Position numbers and translations under genes: made by a program | Assembly (NCBI GenBank): GCA_902765655.1 | Contig: CACXAK010000052.1 | Coordinates: forward strand, 1-7,228 | DNA length: 7,228 bases | Direction: 5' to 3' | Source: an uncultured bacterium | GTDB taxonomy: Bacteria; Cyanobacteriota; Vampirovibrionia; Gastranaerophilales; Gastranaerophilaceae | The notes under the pieces: model-generated | What the model saw: only the letters and a program-made list of their open reading frames with translations | What the model was told of the DNA's origin: nothing | Database searches by the model: none | Shown: positions 5,622-7,228 of the stretch, piece by piece | Position numbering within the stretch: the stretch's first letter is position 1 | How the letters are laid out: each line of letters opens with the position of its first letter

Positions 5622-6827
5622 ATGTGGGAAAAGGATATTAATATCAACGAAGTAAAAGAAATTCGCACCCGTACAACAGTTTATTTTGGTGTTGGTGCGA
5701 TACAAAAAATTCATGACATCGCAAAGGATATTAAATCGAAAGGCATTGATAAAGTTATAGTAATGTCCGGAAGAAATGCGTACAAAGCAACAGGCGCTTG
5801 GGATGTTGTTGAAAGTGCGTTAAAAAATACCGGTATCGGGTATGTAAATTTTGATCAGGTTACTCCAAACCCAAATACACATCATGTAAATGATGCTGTC
5901 AAAATGGCGCGTGATTTTGGCGCTAAAGCTGTTATAGCAATTGGCGGTGGTTCTCCGACAGATGCAGGAAAATCTGTTGCTATTTTATTAAAATATCCTG
6001 ATAAAACAGCAGAAGAATTGTATGATTTTTCATTTACGCCTGAATGTGCAGCACCAATTATTTCAATCAATTTGACTCACGGAACAGGAACCGAAACAAA
6101 CAGATTTGCGGTTGTGACTAATTTGGAAAAGAATTTTAAACCTGCAATTGCTTATGATTGTATTTATCCGATGTATGCGATTGACGATCCGCAATTGATG
6201 ACAAAACTTTCACCAAAACAAACAAGATATGTGTCAATTGATGCGGTAAATCACGTTGTAGAAGCAGCGACTTCTGCAGTTGCATCTCCGTATTCAATTT
6301 CACTTGCAAAAGATGTAATTGAATTGGTTGCAAGATATTTGCCAAAAGCTATTGCAAATCCTGATGATTTGGAAGCAAGATATTTTTTGGCCTATGCTGC
6401 TATGATGGGCGGAGTAAGTTTTGATAACGGTTTATTGCACTACACACATGCTCTTGAACATCCGTTGAGTGCTGTCAAACCGGAATTGGCACATGGTTTG
6501 GGTCTTGCAATATTGCTTCCTGCAGTAGTAAAAGCGATTTATAAAGATAAATCAGCGACTTTGGCAGATATATTAGCACCGATTGTTCCTGATTTGAAAG
6601 GTATACCGGATGAAGCGCAAAAAGCAGCAGATGGTGTTTATGCATGGTTAAAATCTGTTGATGTTCCGCAAAAGCTGGAAGATGAGGGATTTAGTGTTAA
6701 TGATGTCGATAAGCTCACGGATTTGGCGTTCACAACACCTTCTTTGGACGGTCTGATTAATATAGGGCCAAGCGGAAATTCAAAGGAATTGGTCAGAGGA
6801 ATTTATCAGAATTCATTAAAAGCGTAA
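5622..6827 (+). CDS. Iron-containing alcohol dehydrogenase (group III)
   Basis: NAD(P)-dependent, metal-requiring alcohol dehydrogenase interconverting alcohols and aldehydes in the cytoplasm, probably to reoxidise NADH in fermentation. It has 401 residues from the ATG at 5622, a normal size for the family. The N-terminal alpha/beta domain carries VYFGVGAI (20-27) and the cofactor motif GGGSPTDAGK (108-117). It is followed by LTHGTGTETNRFAVVTN (151-167), equivalent to the family's TTAGTGSE region. The C-terminal helical domain supplies the metal site: D207 and H211 (in SIDAVNHVVEA), H276 (in HYTHALEHPL) and H291 (in ELAHGLGLAILLP); the conserved extra histidine is H280. H276 and H291 are 15 apart, against 14 in E. 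coli FucO, so this belongs to a different subfamily. The substrate cannot be named. A promoter region with repeated elements precedes it, and a strong terminator starts 11 bases after the stop. Confidence 0.94.
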   Translation: MWEKDININEVKEIRTRTTVYFGVGAIQKIHDIAKDIKSKGIDKVIVMSGRNAYKATGAWDVVESALKNTGIGYVNFDQVTPNPNTHHVNDAVKMARDFGAKAVIAIGGGSPTDAGKSVAILLKYPDKTAEELYDFSFTPECAAPIISINLTHGTGTETNRFAVVTNLEKNFKPAIAYDCIYPMYAIDDPQLMTKLSPKQTRYVSIDAVNHVVEAATSAVASPYSISLAKDVIELVARYLPKAIANPDDLEARYFLAYAAMMGGVSFDNGLLHYTHALEHPLSAVKPELAHGLGLAILLPAVVKAIYKDKSATLADILAPIVPDLKGIPDEAQKAADGVYAWLKSVDVPQKLEDEGFSVNDVDKLTDLAFTTPSLDGLINIGPSGNSKELVRGIYQNSLKA

Positions 6828-6837
6828 TGTAAAAAGC

Positions 6838-6867
6838 AGAGGGTGCGATATTTTTGCACCCTCTTTA
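6838..6867 (+). terminator. Intrinsic terminator of the alcohol dehydrogenase gene
   Basis: A perfect 9-bp GC-rich stem, AGAGGGTGC (6838-6846) with GCACCCTCT (6856-6864), has a 9-base loop GATATTTTT and is followed by TTTAATA. The downstream T-run is short, but the stem is strong, and it separates this gene from the tRNA unit. Confidence 0.85.
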
Positions 6868-6887
6868 ATAAAATATAAAATAACCCC

Positions 6888-6915
6888 TTTACAAAAAAAA
6901 TTTTTCATGTAGAAT
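6888..6915 (+). promoter_or_regulatory. Promoter of the tRNA-Ala gene
   Basis: TTTACA (6888-6893) and TAGAAT (6910-6915) with a 16-base spacer, each one mismatch from consensus, and an A/T tract between them. Transcription would start near 6922, giving a leader of about 40 bases before the mature tRNA. Confidence 0.7.
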
Positions 6916-6927
6916 AAGTAATACGAA

Positions 6928-6943
6928 GGGTTTGAAAAAACCC
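6928..6943 (+). other. Leader hairpin 1 of the tRNA-Ala transcript
   Basis: GGGTTT (6928-6933) pairs with AAACCC (6938-6943) around a GAAA tetraloop, a GNRA-type stable loop. It lies a few bases after the predicted transcription start. It may protect the 5' end of the precursor; there is no T-run after it, so it is not a terminator. Confidence 0.55.
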
Positions 6944-6948
6944 CGAGT

Positions 6949-6964
6949 CCCAAGATAGCTTGGG
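6949..6964 (+). other. Leader hairpin 2, overlapping the mature tRNA 5' end
   Basis: CCCAAG (6949-6954) pairs perfectly with CTTGGG (6959-6964) around an ATAG loop. The last three G of this stem are G1-G3 of the mature tRNA, so this structure and the acceptor stem exclude one another. It also covers the site where RNase P must cut. See the findings. Confidence 0.55.
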
Positions 6965-7037
6965 GGATTAGCTCAGTTGGTAGAGCATCTGCTTTGCACG
7001 CAGAGGGTCAGGAGTTCGAATCTCCTAACCTCCACCA
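6962..7037 (+). tRNA. tRNA-Ala (anticodon TGC), CCA encoded
   Basis: A complete cloverleaf of 76 bases including CCA (7035-7037). The D stem GCTC/GAGC, the anticodon stem TCTGC/GCAGA with loop TTTGCAC (anticodon TGC at 6995-6997), a five-base variable loop GGGTC and the T arm AGGAG-TTCGAAT-CTCCT all pair perfectly. The acceptor stem GGGGGAT/AACCTCC has the G3:U70 wobble pair that is the main identity signal for alanyl-tRNA synthetase. Position 6 against 67 is A opposite A, a mismatch not expected in a normal acceptor stem. The gene has its own promoter and terminator, so it is a stand-alone unit and not part of an rRNA spacer. Confidence 0.97.
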
Positions 7038-7038
7038 T

Positions 7039-7077
7039 AAAAAGGACAATGACATTTGTTATTGTCCTTTTTATTTT
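7039..7077 (+). terminator. Intrinsic terminator of the tRNA-Ala gene
   Basis: AAAAAGGACAAT (7039-7050) pairs perfectly with ATTGTCCTTTTT (7061-7072). The stem continues inward with G-T, A-T and C-G pairs to an ATTT loop, about 15 bp in all, then ATTTT. It begins one base after the CCA end. The A-tract/T-tract symmetry would let it act on either strand. Confidence 0.88.
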
Positions 7078-7098
7078 GCAGTGTTAGGGATTGATGAG

Positions 7099-7228
7099 AA
7101 CCTCCCAAAATGCGTTTAGCATTTTCTAGGAGTTGCGCGAGTGAGCTGAGGCTGGAGAGTTTTTGCAAAATGACGATTAGTCATTGAAGCAAAACTCGGA
7201 ATTGCCGTTAAACGCGAACGAGCAAGAC
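7099..7228. repeat. Two look-alike stem-loop units, probable intergenic repeat element, cut by window edge
   Basis: Unit 1 has a stem of AA-CTCC (7099-7105, one bulged C) with GGAG-TT (7129-7134), an internal loop, then AAAATGC (7107-7113) with GCATTTT (7119-7125) around the loop GTTTA. Unit 2 has GAGTTTTTGC (7157-7166) with GCAAAACTC (7189-7197, one bulge), an internal loop, then AATGAC (7169-7174) with GTCATT (7180-7185) around the loop GATTA. Both share the core CAAAATG..CG.TTAG..CATT, and each is followed by a related tract: CGCGAGTGAGC (7136-7146) and CGCGAACGAGC (7213-7223). The region has higher GC than its surroundings and no convincing gene. The pattern fits a dispersed intergenic repeat or a structured RNA; which one cannot be decided here. 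Confidence 0.45.

Noticed and set aside
7116..7228. Partial protein gene on the - strand entering from the right edge
   Set aside because: It is open for only 36 codons, runs through both hairpins, has no visible start and shows no family resemblance; more likely a chance frame within a repeat.
1..7228. CRISPR array, insertion sequence, prophage or toxin-antitoxin genes
   Set aside because: No regularly spaced repeats, transposase, integrase, terminal inverted repeats with target duplication, or small toxin/antitoxin pair were found on either strand.

Overview
The window is AT-rich chromosomal DNA from a bacterium. It is tightly packed with housekeeping and metabolic genes and carries no phage, transposon, CRISPR or obvious defence genes. 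The organism is probably anaerobic or fermentative, given an iron-type alcohol dehydrogenase and a zinc-type medium-chain dehydrogenase. YggT beside TrkA/TrkH, a lipoprotein-type solute-binding protein and the base composition would fit a gut Gastranaerophilales/Vampirovibrionia (non-photosynthetic cyanobacterial lineage). That placement is inference only; a Firmicutes-like or other AT-rich phylum cannot be excluded from this sequence.

Layout. (1) Positions 1-3062, + strand: the 3' part of a yggT-family membrane protein gene, then trkA and trkH. The genes are 7 and 1 bases apart, so this is almost certainly one operon making a Trk-type potassium uptake system (TrkA gating protein plus TrkH channel). 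(2) Positions 3071-4895, - strand, convergent with trkH: a zinc-dependent MDR dehydrogenase followed by an amino-acid-type ABC solute-binding lipoprotein, which also has a good promoter of its own. No permease or ATPase is present. (3) Positions 4896-5024: a divergent control region with mirrored copies of the decamer CTAATATAAT and an operator-like dyad. (4) Positions 5025-5519, +: a small, probably soluble, helical protein I do not recognise. (5) Positions 5520-6867, +: a promoter region with three copies of GTAAATT, then an iron-containing alcohol dehydrogenase and a strong intrinsic terminator. (6) Positions 6868-7077, +: a self-contained tRNA-Ala(TGC) unit with promoter, structured leader, encoded CCA and terminator. 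(7) Positions 7078-7228: no convincing gene, but two look-alike stem-loops, each followed by a related CGCGA..GAGC stretch; this looks like an intergenic repeat element running off the window edge.

Working together: TrkA and TrkH form one transport system. The two dehydrogenases belong to unrelated families and could both serve NAD(P)H/alcohol-aldehyde balance, but nothing in the sequence ties them to one pathway. I do not see clear evidence of a new biological system. The least explained pieces are the structured repeat at the 3' end, the unusual tRNA-Ala leader and acceptor stem, the unknown 164-residue protein, and the regulatory dyads in front of it and of the iron alcohol dehydrogenase.
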